A DNA stretch of 64,000 nucleotides from Streptomyces wedmorensis (lineage in GTDB: Bacteria; Actinomycetota; Actinomycetes; Streptomycetales; Streptomycetaceae). A model generated the notes under the pieces. It was not told the DNA's origin, searched no databases, and was given only the letters and a program-made list of their open reading frames with translations. Location of the stretch: contig NZ_JNWK01000005.1 in NCBI RefSeq assembly GCF_000716445.1, positions 393,413 through 457,412 on the forward strand, in the 5' to 3' direction. Position numbers and translations under genes: made by a program. This document shows positions 8,561-17,024 of this stretch, one piece after another. How positions within the stretch are numbered: position 1 is the first letter of the stretch; each line of letters starts with the position of its first letter.

Positions 8561-11035
8561 GTGGCGGACGAGAAGGTGCTTGACGCCCAGAAATGGGTGA
8601 ACGCGACGTACGGTTCCGTGGCGGGCTACGTGCGCTGCCCGGAGGACGGCAGAACCGGCTGGTCGACCATGAACTCCCTGATCATGGGTCTCCAGACCGA
8701 GCTGGGCATCTCCCCGGTGGTGGCGAGCTTCGGCCCCACCACCATGAGCAAGCTCCAGGCGCTCGGCGACATCGGCTTCGGCTGGAACAAGAACGCCAAC
8801 ATCGTGCGGATCATCCAGCACGGCCTGTTCTGCAAGGGCTACTGGGGCGCCAACGGCTTCGGCGAGTTCGGCGCGGTCACCACGGAGGCGGTCAAGTCCC
8901 TCCGCGTCAACATGGGCCTCCCCGACGGCGGCATGGGCACCGCGGGCGGCACGGTCACGCCCAAGATCTTCAAGTGCATCCTGAACATGGACGCGTACGT
9001 CGTCGTGGCCGGGGGAACCGAGAAGATCCGGAACATCCAGCAGTGGCTCAACGGCCGCTACTGGCAGCGGGACGCCTACTCGATCGGCCCGTGCGACGGC
9101 ATCTACTCCCGGGACGTGCAGAAGTCCCTGGTGATCGCCATCCAGTACGAACTGGGCCTCACCCCCAACGGCAACTTCGGCCCCGGCACGCAGGCCGGCC
9201 TGAAGACCCGCACCGTGCGCGAGGGCAGCTCCGGCATCTTCGTCGAGCTCTTCACCGCCGCCTGCGTCTTCAACGAGCCGGTGATCCTGCGCGGCCTCAA
9301 CGACGAGGAGGTCCGGACCACCTTCAAGAGCACCTTCGACTCGAAGACGAAGGAGTTCGTCCAGATCTTCCAGACGTTCTCCCAGCTGTACAGCCAGGGC
9401 GACGCCAACTACGGCGTGGGCGAGTTCGACACCTGGGCTCAGCTGCTGGTGTCCATGGGGAACGCGGACCGGAAGGCGACCGCCTCGGACACGCGGTTCG
9501 AGATCACCCCGTCCCGCGCCCGCTGGCTGTGGGACAACGGCTACCGCATGGTCGGCCGCTACCTGTACGACCCGCCGGGGTCCACCCTCGACAAGGAGAT
9601 CAAGCCCGGCGAGCTGAACACCATCTTCAGCGAGGGCCTGCGGGTCTTCCCCATCTACCAGGACAACGCGCGGCAGCTGTCGGACTTCACGTACACCCAG
9701 GGCTTCCAGCACGCCCTCAACGCACACGACCTGGCCTCCGGGTACGGCTTCAACCGGGGCACGACGATCTACTTCGCGGTCGACTACGACGCCCAGCAGT
9801 GGGAGATCGACGGCCAGCCGCAGGGCATCGTGGCCTACTTCAACGGCGTGGTGGCCGGCCTCGCGAGCAGGGGCAAGAAGTACTTCCACGGCGTCTACGG
9901 CTCCCGCAACGTCTGTATCAACGTCACCGCCAAGACCGGGGCGCGCTTCTCCTTCGTGTCCGGCATGTCCTGGGGCTTCTCCGGCAACCTCGGCTACCCC
10001 CTGCCCTCCAACTGGGCCATCAACCAGATCAAGGAGTTCCAGGTCACCAACGGCGCGGACGTCTTCGACCTGGACCGGGACGTCTGGCGCGTGGGGGCCG
10101 AGCCCGGCGTCAGCTCGGTCAACAACACGGGCGGTCCCGCCGACGCGTACATCGCCTACGTGCAGCGGCTCCTCAACCACGCCAACGCCTACAAGTCGGC
10201 GAACAACGTCGGGACCAACGCGAGCCGCCTGGTGATGGAGTACATCCGTCACGAGAAGTACCAGGGCCTGCAGTGGTGGTGGCTGGCCGACAGCTACGAC
10301 GAGGGCTTCGTGTCGTACTGCAACGCCCGCGGCGAGTACGTGCAGAACTCCTTCACGGACCCCATCACGGGCTACGAGCTCGACGCCACCCACCTGATGG
10401 CCACGGCGAACGGCTTCCTGGAGAACTCCGACCCGGCCGACAAGAAGGAGTCCACGGGCGGCGACATCGCCGGCTGGGGCGGCGACATCATGACCTTCTG
10501 GGCGAACTGGCGGAACTCGGTGGACGAGTACGCCTCGCCGCTCACGTTCACCCAGGCCAAACTGGCCGTCCCCGGTGTCGTCTCCAGCTTCGGCTACACC
10601 GACATGATCGAGGACGTCGACGGCTACCTGCTCGCCAAGTACGTCGCCGGCGGCGGCGACATCGTCGCCTGGATGAACGGCCACTACAACGGCGGCGGCG
10701 GCCTGACCCGCTTCCGCACCCACTTCGACCGGCGCTGGGGGAACGCCACCGACGCGCGCGCCTGCTGCTGGGACGTCCTCGCCGGCCCCTCCGACGTCAC
10801 CGTCAACGCGGCCCGGCTCGCGCTCATCACGGGCGCCGGCGCCGCCCTCCCGGCCGACTACGTCCTGCTCCCGGGCAACACGGAGAAGCTCGCCCTCTTC
10901 TGCCAGGGCTTCACCGATCGCCAGCTCTCCCTGATCGGCCTGGAGAACAGCCTCGCCGCCCAGTTCAAGGAGAACCTCGCCACCTACCGCAAGCAGGCGG
11001 CGCAGCGGGCGTCACAACGGGGGGCCGCCCGATAG
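8561..11035 (+). CDS. DUF1906 (Rv2525c-like glycosidase fold) protein with peptidoglycan-binding-like repeats
   Basis: This 824-residue protein starts at GTG 8561, preceded by GGGGGAA. Residues about 1-75 and 150-215 look like peptidoglycan-binding-1 type repeats (for example SFGPTTMSKLQALG and NFGPGTQAGLK). Residues about 314-513 form a DUF1906/Rv2525c-like TIM-barrel region, with MVGRYLYDPPG, an IYFAVDYDAQ strand carrying paired acids, and GVYGSRNVC. The C-terminal 300 residues are unfamiliar and Trp/Tyr-rich. No N-terminal signal peptide is visible even though every recognisable domain suggests cell-wall work. A small membrane protein and a Tat-exported protein follow on the same strand. 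The role is probably glycan or wall binding or cleavage; hydrolytic activity is unproven for the family. Confidence 0.85.
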   Translation: MADEKVLDAQKWVNATYGSVAGYVRCPEDGRTGWSTMNSLIMGLQTELGISPVVASFGPTTMSKLQALGDIGFGWNKNANIVRIIQHGLFCKGYWGANGFGEFGAVTTEAVKSLRVNMGLPDGGMGTAGGTVTPKIFKCILNMDAYVVVAGGTEKIRNIQQWLNGRYWQRDAYSIGPCDGIYSRDVQKSLVIAIQYELGLTPNGNFGPGTQAGLKTRTVREGSSGIFVELFTAACVFNEPVILRGLNDEEVRTTFKSTFDSKTKEFVQIFQTFSQLYSQGDANYGVGEFDTWAQLLVSMGNADRKATASDTRFEITPSRARWLWDNGYRMVGRYLYDPPGSTLDKEIKPGELNTIFSEGLRVFPIYQDNARQLSDFTYTQGFQHALNAHDLASGYGFNRGTTIYFAVDYDAQQWEIDGQPQGIVAYFNGVVAGLASRGKKYFHGVYGSRNVCINVTAKTGARFSFVSGMSWGFSGNLGYPLPSNWAINQIKEFQVTNGADVFDLDRDVWRVGAEPGVSSVNNTGGPADAYIAYVQRLLNHANAYKSANNVGTNASRLVMEYIRHEKYQGLQWWWLADSYDEGFVSYCNARGEYVQNSFTDPITGYELDATHLMATANGFLENSDPADKKESTGGDIAGWGGDIMTFWANWRNSVDEYASPLTFTQAKLAVPGVVSSFGYTDMIEDVDGYLLAKYVAGGGDIVAWMNGHYNGGGGLTRFRTHFDRRWGNATDARACCWDVLAGPSDVTVNAARLALITGAGAALPADYVLLPGNTEKLALFCQGFTDRQLSLIGLENSLAAQFKENLATYRKQAAQRASQRGAAR

Positions 11036-11117
11036 ACGCGGACATCACGAGGGGCGCGGCGGCCGGGAGGTGGCGCGATAGCGCCGGGCCGCCGCGGGGG
11101 ACGTGCAGGCTTGCCCC

Positions 11118-11540
11118 ATGGTGATCCTCCTCCTTCCGGTCCTCATCCCCCTCCTCGTCGCGTTCGTGTTCTGGCTCCGTCCGCTGTTCGCCGGAACCTG
11201 GCGCCGCAGCCCCGGCTGGTTCGTCTGGAGCGCGCTGCTCCTGCTGGTGGCGACCGGGGTCACGTACCTCATCGGCTCCCTGGCCGGGGCGTCGCTCGAC
11301 CCGGAGGAGGCCTGCAACAACGCGGGGCAGACCTACGACCGGGCCTACCGCCGGGCGAACTTCGACGAGTACACGCAGTGGTTCCCGCTGCACGACAAGT
11401 GCAACGCGGGGTACGACCTGGTCCCGGCCTGGGTGAACCCGACCCTGGTCGTGCTTCCCGCCGTGGCGCTCGTCTGCCTGGCCTACGCGATACGACTGGC
11501 CGTCACCCGAAGCCGTACCGAGAAGAAGGGCACGTCATGA
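11118..11540 (+). CDS. Small membrane protein of unknown function
   Basis: This 140-residue protein has three hydrophobic segments (residues about 1-22, 35-57 and 105-130). A loop of about 45 residues between the second and third contains two Cys, in EEACNNAGQ and HDKCNAGY, which could form an extracytoplasmic disulfide. The ATG at 11118 (MVILLLPVL) was chosen over an upstream GTG at 11103 that sits too close to its GGGGGA. Its last bases overlap the start of the next gene by ATGA, so the two are translationally coupled. No family was recognised. Confidence 0.75.
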   Translation: MVILLLPVLIPLLVAFVFWLRPLFAGTWRRSPGWFVWSALLLLVATGVTYLIGSLAGASLDPEEACNNAGQTYDRAYRRANFDEYTQWFPLHDKCNAGYDLVPAWVNPTLVVLPAVALVCLAYAIRLAVTRSRTEKKGTS

Positions 11541-12223
11541 ACGATCTGAGCCGACGCCGTGTGCTCGGCGCCGCCGGAAGTGTGGCCGGCGCGGCCGCAC
11601 TCGGATTCCTGGACCTGACCCCGGCGGCAGCCGCCACGCCGGGCGCGCAGGCCGGCCCGGAGCCGACGCCGACCACCTGGCGCGGCAGCCGTTCGGCCAA
11701 CGGCTGGAAGATCCTCGAAGAGGCCGCCGCGCACCCCATCGAGGGCAGCGGTCTCACCGTACGCCTGGCCGGCGGCGACGCCGCGACGATCCTGCTCCAC
11801 GTCGCCCGTCGCTTCCACTACGAGATCGACGAACTGCGCACGGGGGACGTGACGGGGCACACCACGTCCCGCTCCGTCCGCCGGCCGCACGAGTCGAACT
11901 ACCTGTCGGGCTCGGCCATCGCCATCCGCTCGTACGCCTACCCGCTGGGCGTACGGGGCGGGCTGTACGCGCACGAGCAGGTCGTGGTGCGGGACATCCT
12001 GGCCGAGCTGGACGGCGTCGTCGCCTGGGGCGGCGACCTGGCATCGCCCCAGGAGTCGCACTTCGAGCTGGCCCTCGCGCCGACCCACCCCAAGGTGCGC
12101 GGCGTGGCCCGCAAGCTGCGGGGTTGGCGTGACACCCCTGGTCAGGGGGCCGGGACGATCGACGCGTTCGCCCCGGAGCGACTGGCGAGCGCCCAGGCGT
12201 TCACCAGCCGCAGCGCCCGGTAG
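11537..12223 (+). CDS. Tat-exported M15-like peptidase-fold protein
   Basis: This 228-residue protein has a twin-arginine signal (SRRRVLGAAGSVAGAAALG, then an Ala-rich cleavage region near residue 30). The mature part resembles VanY/M15 D,D- or L,D-carboxypeptidases: ATILLHVARRFHYEID, a SNYLSGSAIAI block, LDGVVAWGGD and an ESHFEL block. In typical M15 enzymes the first block is SxHxxGxAxD. Here the His position reads Tyr and the Asp reads Ile, while the later ExH remains, so metal binding may be altered. The start ATG overlaps the stop of the upstream membrane gene. A MITE-like inverted repeat follows the stop. Confidence 0.78.
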   Translation: MNDLSRRRVLGAAGSVAGAAALGFLDLTPAAAATPGAQAGPEPTPTTWRGSRSANGWKILEEAAAHPIEGSGLTVRLAGGDAATILLHVARRFHYEIDELRTGDVTGHTTSRSVRRPHESNYLSGSAIAIRSYAYPLGVRGGLYAHEQVVVRDILAELDGVVAWGGDLASPQESHFELALAPTHPKVRGVARKLRGWRDTPGQGAGTIDAFAPERLASAQAFTSRSAR

Positions 12224-12246
12224 GAGCGAGCGCTCCCCCAGCCACC

Positions 12247-12316
12247 CCTAGGGCCTGTCCGGAAAGCAGCGCCGTCTGCCCGCGAGCCAGGCGGGACTTT
12301 CCGGACAGGCCCTAGG
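12247..12316. repeat. MITE-like inverted repeat with flanking CTAG
   Basis: CCTAGGGCCTGTCCGGAAAG at 12247-12266 is repeated perfectly in inverted orientation at 12297-12316, with 30 bases between the arms. Both outer ends contain CTAG (12248-12251 and 12312-12315), as in the YTAR target duplications of IS5-type elements. The element carries no gene, lies between convergent genes and could double as a terminator. Its right end supplies the TAG stop of the adjacent acyltransferase gene. Confidence 0.7.
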
Positions 12317-13067
12317 AGGACGTGGCCGCCTGATCGGCTTCCCAGGCCGCGAGCGCGGCGAGCTGTTCCGGCGTCACGTCCTCCGGGATCGGCCTGGGGG
12401 TCGGGGTCCGCAGCGGCGGCTGCCAGCCCTTCTCGGGGTCCCAGCTGCGGACGACCCGGGCCGGGGCGCCCGCCACGACCGAGTGGTCGGGCACTTCGCC
12501 GCGGACGACCGCGCCGGCCGCGACGACCACGTTCCGGCCGATCCGCGCGCCCGGCAGGATCACCGATCCCGTGCCGAGCCAGCAGCCGGGGCCGATCGAG
12601 ACCGGTTCCGAGCGGGGCCACTGGCGGCCGATGGGCTCGTCGGGGTCGTCGTAGCTGTGGTTGGTCGAGGTGATGTAGACGTACGGGCCGCAGTAGGTGT
12701 TCGAGCCGATCGTCACCGTCGTGTCGGCGATGACGTGGCTGCCGCGCCCGAGGACCACCCCGTCGCCGAGGGTCAGGACGGTCTCCGTGCCCAGGTCGAG
12801 GTCCGGCAGCATGCCCGCCGTCAGCGTGACCTGCTCGGCGATGATGCAGCACTCGCCGATCTCGATCCACCGCTCGCCGAAGACCGTGCCCTGCGGGAAG
12901 GCGAGCCGGGTGCCCGCGCCGAGTCGGCGGAACCGCAGCCGCCCGGGATGCTCGGCCGTGACGGAACCGGCCCGCTGCGCCCAGCGCCAGCCGCCTTGCA
13001 CGGCACGGGCGACGACCCGGCGCCGCCAGGCGGCGAGGGATGAGAACGTGTTTCTGTTCCTGGGCAC
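12312..13067 (-). CDS. Hexapeptide-repeat (LbH) acyltransferase
   Basis: This 251-residue protein has left-handed beta-helix repeats from about residue 65 to 200, including GDGVVLGRGSHVIADTTVTI, YITSTNHSYDDP (the conserved His region of maltose/xenobiotic acetyltransferases) and the closing GAPARVVR. It probably transfers an acetyl or other acyl group from CoA to a sugar or small molecule. It starts at GTG 13067. The stop codon TAG lies inside the CTAG end of the inverted repeat at 12247-12316, so the last residues may have been set by insertion of that element. The substrate is unknown. Confidence 0.85.
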   Translation of the reverse strand: MPRNRNTFSSLAAWRRRVVARAVQGGWRWAQRAGSVTAEHPGRLRFRRLGAGTRLAFPQGTVFGERWIEIGECCIIAEQVTLTAGMLPDLDLGTETVLTLGDGVVLGRGSHVIADTTVTIGSNTYCGPYVYITSTNHSYDDPDEPIGRQWPRSEPVSIGPGCWLGTGSVILPGARIGRNVVVAAGAVVRGEVPDHSVVAGAPARVVRSWDPEKGWQPPLRTPTPRPIPEDVTPEQLAALAAWEADQAATSS

Positions 13068-13198
13068 CCGGCCACCGTAGTCGGCGCCGTCGTACCTGAT
13101 CAGTGCGGTGCGCTGTGATGTCCGTCATGAGCACGCAATAGGCTGCGGCCGAGGTGTCCACCGGGCGCGACACGACGGCTGACGATCAGGAGCGAACC

Positions 13199-13726
13199 AT
13201 GACAGAGGCGTTGATCAAGGGTGTGGGCGGCAAGGAGCCGCTGATCGACCCGACCGCCTTCACCGCCCCGACCTCCGTGGTGCTCGGCGAGGTCACGCTC
13301 GGCGCCCGCGCCAGCATCTGGTACCACACGGTGCTGCGGGCCGACTGCGGACCCATCTCCATCGGCGAGGACTCCAACATCCAGGACAACAGCACGGTCC
13401 ACGTCGACCCCGGCTTCCCCGTGTCCATCGGCGACCGGGTGACCGTCGGCCACAACGCGACCGTGCACGGCTGCGTCATCGAGGACGACGTGCTCGTCGG
13501 CATGGGCGCGACGGTCCTCAACGGGGCCCGGATCGGTGCCGGCTCGCTCGTCGCCGCCCAGGCGCTGGTGCCGCAGGGCATGGAGATCCCGCCGGGCTCG
13601 CTGGTGGCGGGCGTGCCGGCGAAGGTGCGCCGTCCGCTCACCGACGAGGAGAAGGCGGGCATCAAGCTGAACGCCGAGATGTACCTGCTGCTCGCCAAGG
13701 GCCACGCCGAGGCCTTCGAGGCCTGA
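13199..13726 (+). CDS. Gamma carbonic anhydrase family protein
   Basis: This 175-residue left-handed beta-helix protein is of the gamma-carbonic anhydrase/YrdA type. It shows the family sequence SIWYHTVLRADCGPI, then IGEDSNIQDNSTVHVD, RVTVGHNATVHGC (two metal-binding His) and LVGMGATVLNGA. The ATG at 13199 follows an AGGAG site; the open frame extends 15 codons further without support. A strong hairpin terminator follows. The divergent hexapeptide acyltransferase has a similar fold, but the two proteins are not close copies. Confidence 0.92.
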   Translation: MTEALIKGVGGKEPLIDPTAFTAPTSVVLGEVTLGARASIWYHTVLRADCGPISIGEDSNIQDNSTVHVDPGFPVSIGDRVTVGHNATVHGCVIEDDVLVGMGATVLNGARIGAGSLVAAQALVPQGMEIPPGSLVAGVPAKVRRPLTDEEKAGIKLNAEMYLLLAKGHAEAFEA

Positions 13727-13735
13727 GCCCCGGTA

Positions 13736-13777
13736 CGCCGGAGGGCGGCGCCCGTCTCCGGGTGCCGCCCTCCGGCG
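13736..13777. terminator. Bidirectional hairpin terminator
   Basis: A 19-base stem (CGCCGGAGGGCGGCGCCCG against CGGGTGCCGCCCTCCGGCG, one G-U wobble) with loop TCTC lies ten bases after the gamma carbonic anhydrase stop and just before the convergent DedA gene's stop. Its strength and position suit termination from both sides. Confidence 0.8.
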
Positions 13778-13791
13778 CGTACGCTCCGGGG

Positions 13792-14445
13792 TCAGTCCGC
13801 GACCGGGACCGGCTCCGCCTCGGAGGAGGTCGCGCGCGCCGCCGCCGCCTTCTTGGCGCGGTTCTTGACGACGAGCATCGAGGCGACGCCGATCAGCACG
13901 GCGAGGACGAGGCCGAGCCAGGAGAAGCGCTTCAGCCAGGCCTCGGCGACGACGCCGACCGAGTAGATGACGGCCGTGGTGCCGCCCGCCCACAGGATGC
14001 CGCCGAAGACGTTGGCGATGAGGAACTTCCAGTACGGCATGTGCAGGACACCCGCGAGCGGTCCCGCGAAGATGCGCAGCAGCGCGATGAAGCGGCCGAA
14101 GAAGACCGCCCACATGCCCCACTTCTGGAAGGAGCTCTCGGCGAGCGCGATGTTGGCCTCGCTGAAGTGCTTGGGGAACCTCTTCCCGAGCCAGGCGAGG
14201 AGTGGCCGGCCGCCCTTGCGGCCGATGGCGTAGCCGATCGAGTCGCCGATGATCGCGCCGGCGGTGGCGCAGGCGCCGAGGACGTAGGGGTTGATCTCGC
14301 CGTGCTGAGAGGCGAGCAGCGCCGAGCTCACGAGCACGATCTCGCCGGGCAGCGGGATGCCCAGGCTCTCCAGGCCGATCACCACTCCCACCAGGGCGTA
14401 GATCGCCACCGCGGGGATCGTCTCCAGCCATTCCTGCACGTGCAA
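13792..14445 (-). CDS. DedA family membrane protein
   Basis: This 217-residue protein of the DedA/VTT family is embedded in the cytoplasmic membrane and tied in other bacteria to undecaprenyl-phosphate or lipid flipping. Family motifs present are LGIPLPGEIVLV, the DSIGYAIGRKGG segment and the FFGRFIALLRIFAGPLAG amphipathic region. The C-terminal tail is Lys/Ala-rich. A GGAGG seven bases before a TTG at 14445 supports that start; a GTG lies six bases further in. Confidence 0.9.
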   Translation of the reverse strand: MHVQEWLETIPAVAIYALVGVVIGLESLGIPLPGEIVLVSSALLASQHGEINPYVLGACATAGAIIGDSIGYAIGRKGGRPLLAWLGKRFPKHFSEANIALAESSFQKWGMWAVFFGRFIALLRIFAGPLAGVLHMPYWKFLIANVFGGILWAGGTTAVIYSVGVVAEAWLKRFSWLGLVLAVLIGVASMLVVKNRAKKAAAARATSSEAEPVPVAD

Positions 14446-14511
14446 CGCGGTTCCTCCCGTGTCGGCCGCCCGGCGTGCACCGCGTCGGGCACGCCCGGGC
14501 AGCCTATCCGG

Positions 14512-16334
14512 TCAGGACGGACCGACCTCGACGTCCGCCGTGAGTCCTGGGTCACCCGAGGACGCGCCCACCCGAAGCGTCCGGCGGCCGGTGCCGAGGG
14601 TCCAGTCGTGCCGTGCGGTGTCCCAGGAGGACAGCATCCGGGCGGTGACGGCGACGGTCACCCGTCGCCGTTCGCCGGCCGCGAGTTCCAGGCGCCGGTA
14701 GCCGGCGAGCGCCGCGCGCGGCTGGTCGACGCCGAGCGCGGTGAGGTCGGGCGAGGGGCCGACGTACACCTGGGCGACCTCGATACCGGCGCGGCGGCCG
14801 GTGTTGCGGACGGTGAAGGTCACGTCGAGCCCGCCGGACCTGTCGGCCGCCGGGGCGGCCGACAGGTCCTCGTACCCGAACGTGGTGTACGAGAGGCCGT
14901 GCCCGAAGGGGAAGAGCGGGGTGACGCCCCGGGCCTCGTACCAGCGGTGGCCGACGTGGACACCCTCGGCGTACTCCTCGACGCCGTCCTCGCCGGGGTG
15001 GCGGCGCGGGTCGCCCGCCGTGGGGTGACGGTCCTCGGAGGCCGGGAAGGTCTGGGTGAGGCGGCCGCCGGGGTCGGCGTCGCCGAAGAGGACGGCGGCC
15101 GTGGCGGCCGCCCCCTCCTGCCCGGGGTAGTACATCTGGAGCACGGCGGCGGTCCGGTCCAGCCACGGCATGGTGACGGCCGACAGGTGTTGAGGACGAC
15201 GGTGGTACGGGGGTTGGCGGCGGTCACCGCCTGGATCAGGGCCTCCTGGTGGCCCGGGAGGGCGAGGCTCACCCGGTCCTGGCCCTCGGTGGCGTCCTCG
15301 TAGGCGAAGAGCACGACGCTGTGCGCGGCGCGGGCGGTCCGCACGGCCTCGGCGACGTCGGAGGCACGGGTCGCGCCGGTGACCGCGCGGAGCCTGAAGA
15401 GCTGCCCCGCGGGGCCTCCGCGGGCGGTGATCCTCACGTCGTGGGGTCCCGCGGCGAGGCGGCGGGTGACGCGGCGGACGGTGAGGCCGTCGGGTGCCCG
15501 TCCGAGGAGGCCGCCGGCGAAGTACTCGGCGACGCCCTCCCCGACCGGGAAGAGCTCGGTGCCGTCGAGGGTGACGGTGGGACGGGCGCCGCTGTAGTGG
15601 ACGAGGAAGGTCCACTCGTCGGGGTCGGTGGCGGTGAGGGGGACCGTACGGCTCCAGGTGGCGCCGGCGGCGACGCGTACGCCCTCCAGGTCGACGGCAG
15701 GCGTCAGCGCGGGCAGCGGCCGGCCGAAGAGGTCCTCGCCGACGGCGTAGGCGACGGTGGCGCCCTCCCCCGCCCTGGCGCGGATGGCGTCCAGCGGGCT
15801 CGCCGCCGCGTCCGGGACGACGTGGGCGCTGCCGCCCCCGCTGACGAAGGGCACGGCCGCCGTGGGGCCGACGACCCGCCCGTAGGCGCGGGCGAGGCCG
15901 GGGTCGAAGGCCGCGGCGAGCATGACGGGCGCGGGCGGGGCCGTCGCCGTCTGCTTCACCCGGATCCCGGCGGGACCGTCGGCGAGCCGGAGCGGGGGGA
16001 TGCCGAGCCGGGGCACGCCGGGCACGTGCCCGGCCTGGCCGAGGCTCGCGGGGTCGGCGGCTCCGTGGAGGAGGGACGCCTTCTCGTCGAGGGTGAGTTG
16101 GGCGAGCAGTCCGTCGACGCGGGCGGCTTCGGCGCGCGCCGCGGGCTCCGCGCGGTCCCGTCGGCGGGCCGCCACGGCGGACGGGGCCGCGGCGGCGAGC
16201 GCCGCGCCGCCGGTGAGGGCCAGGAGCAGCGCCCGCTGTGAGAGCCGGGCGCGCCGGCGCGCGGGGCCGGGGCGGGTCGCGGGGCCGTCCGGCGGGGACG
16301 TGGGGGCGTGGTCGGGCGACGGTCCGTCGGACAC
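14512..16334 (-). pseudogene. GH3 beta-glucosidase, catalytic domain deleted and frameshifted
   Basis: The start is GTG 16334 with a GAAGGAG site. An Ala-rich, twin-Arg-containing leader is followed by the GH3 N-terminus (LTLDEKASLLHG, RLGIPPLRLADGPAGIR). The reading then passes straight from ARAYGRV into VGPTAAVPFVSGGGSAHV, so most of the TIM barrel, including the Asp nucleophile region, is missing; a family member would have roughly 250 more residues here. Near 15184-15188 a single-base deletion shifts the frame: TTVVLNT is followed by CRPSPC instead of the expected Gly-Ser-Ala, and the correct continuation VTMPWLDRTAAVLQMYYPGQ is found in the next frame, running on through the fibronectin-like C-terminal domain to 14512. 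With two independent lesions the enzyme is almost certainly inactive. Confidence 0.88.
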
Positions 16335-16440
16335 GCGGTGGCTCCTTCGCGCGGGGTGCGGGCCCGGCCGGGTGCGTCCGTGCCCTGAGCGCACTATGCG
16401 TGCCGGATCGCCCGATTCCGGGCCCGTGGCCCGGAACACG

Positions 16441-16474
16441 GCCGCCCCGCACCCGGAAGGGGGTGCGGGGCGGC
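16441..16474. terminator. Hairpin terminator after the DUF4442 gene
   Basis: GCCGCCCCGCACCC and GGGTGCGGGGCGGC are perfect 14-base arms around a GGAAGG loop. They lie 15 bases beyond the stop of the minus-strand DUF4442 gene and upstream of the GH3 pseudogene. Confidence 0.8.
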
Positions 16475-16489
16475 GCGCGGGGTTCTCCG

Positions 16490-16942
16490 TCAGGCGTTCG
16501 GGCGGAGGGTCCACAGGACGGTCATCTCGCCGGTGACGGCGCCGTCCTCGCGGGTGATGTCGATCCGGACCGGGAACTCCGGGCGCCGGCCGGCGTCGAG
16601 TTCGGCGACGACCTCGGCGGCGGGGCGGCCGAGGGTGGCGGTGGCCGTGACGACGCCCATGGCCAGCTTCTTGTAGCCGATCTCGGCCTTGACGGCGAGC
16701 GGGACCGCGCGGGTCAGCTGGTCGCCGAAGGCGGCGAGCACGATGGCGCCGCTGGCGGACTCGGCCAGGGTGAACATCGCTCCGGCGTGCGGGCCGCCGA
16801 CGTGGTTGTGGTAGGCGGGCTGGTCCGGCAGGCGGACGACGGCGCGCTCGGCGGTGGTCTCCAGGAACTCCAGGTTGAGGGTTCCGGCCATGGGGACCGT
16901 GGCGGCGAGCATCTCGCCGACGGTCATCTGGTCTGCGCTCAT
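16490..16942 (-). CDS. DUF4442/hotdog thioesterase-like protein
   Basis: This 150-residue hotdog-fold protein resembles PaaI/DUF4442 thioesterases, which hydrolyse acyl-CoA esters. NHVGGPHAGAMFTLAESASG is the typical helix-bearing motif and KKLAMGVVTATATL follows. The ATG at 16942 (MSADQMTVGEML) was chosen over an upstream extension that overlaps the divergent promoter region. It is divergent from the Q/P-rich membrane protein, starts separated by about 80 bp. Substrate unknown. Confidence 0.87.
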   Translation of the reverse strand: MSADQMTVGEMLAATVPMAGTLNLEFLETTAERAVVRLPDQPAYHNHVGGPHAGAMFTLAESASGAIVLAAFGDQLTRAVPLAVKAEIGYKKLAMGVVTATATLGRPAAEVVAELDAGRRPEFPVRIDITREDGAVTGEMTVLWTLRPNA

Positions 16943-17024
16943 GGCCGTGATGTTACCCACCAGTAGCAGCGTTGGCCATCCCTCTCGTGGTCCGACCGGC
17001 CCCACACCTCTATGGTTACCGACC

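Noticed and set aside
8453..10723. A 756-codon minus-strand frame opposite the DUF1906 gene
   Set aside because: It is a GC-rich shadow with repetitive Val/Gly/Asp/Arg composition and no recognisable domain, while the plus strand encodes clear motifs.
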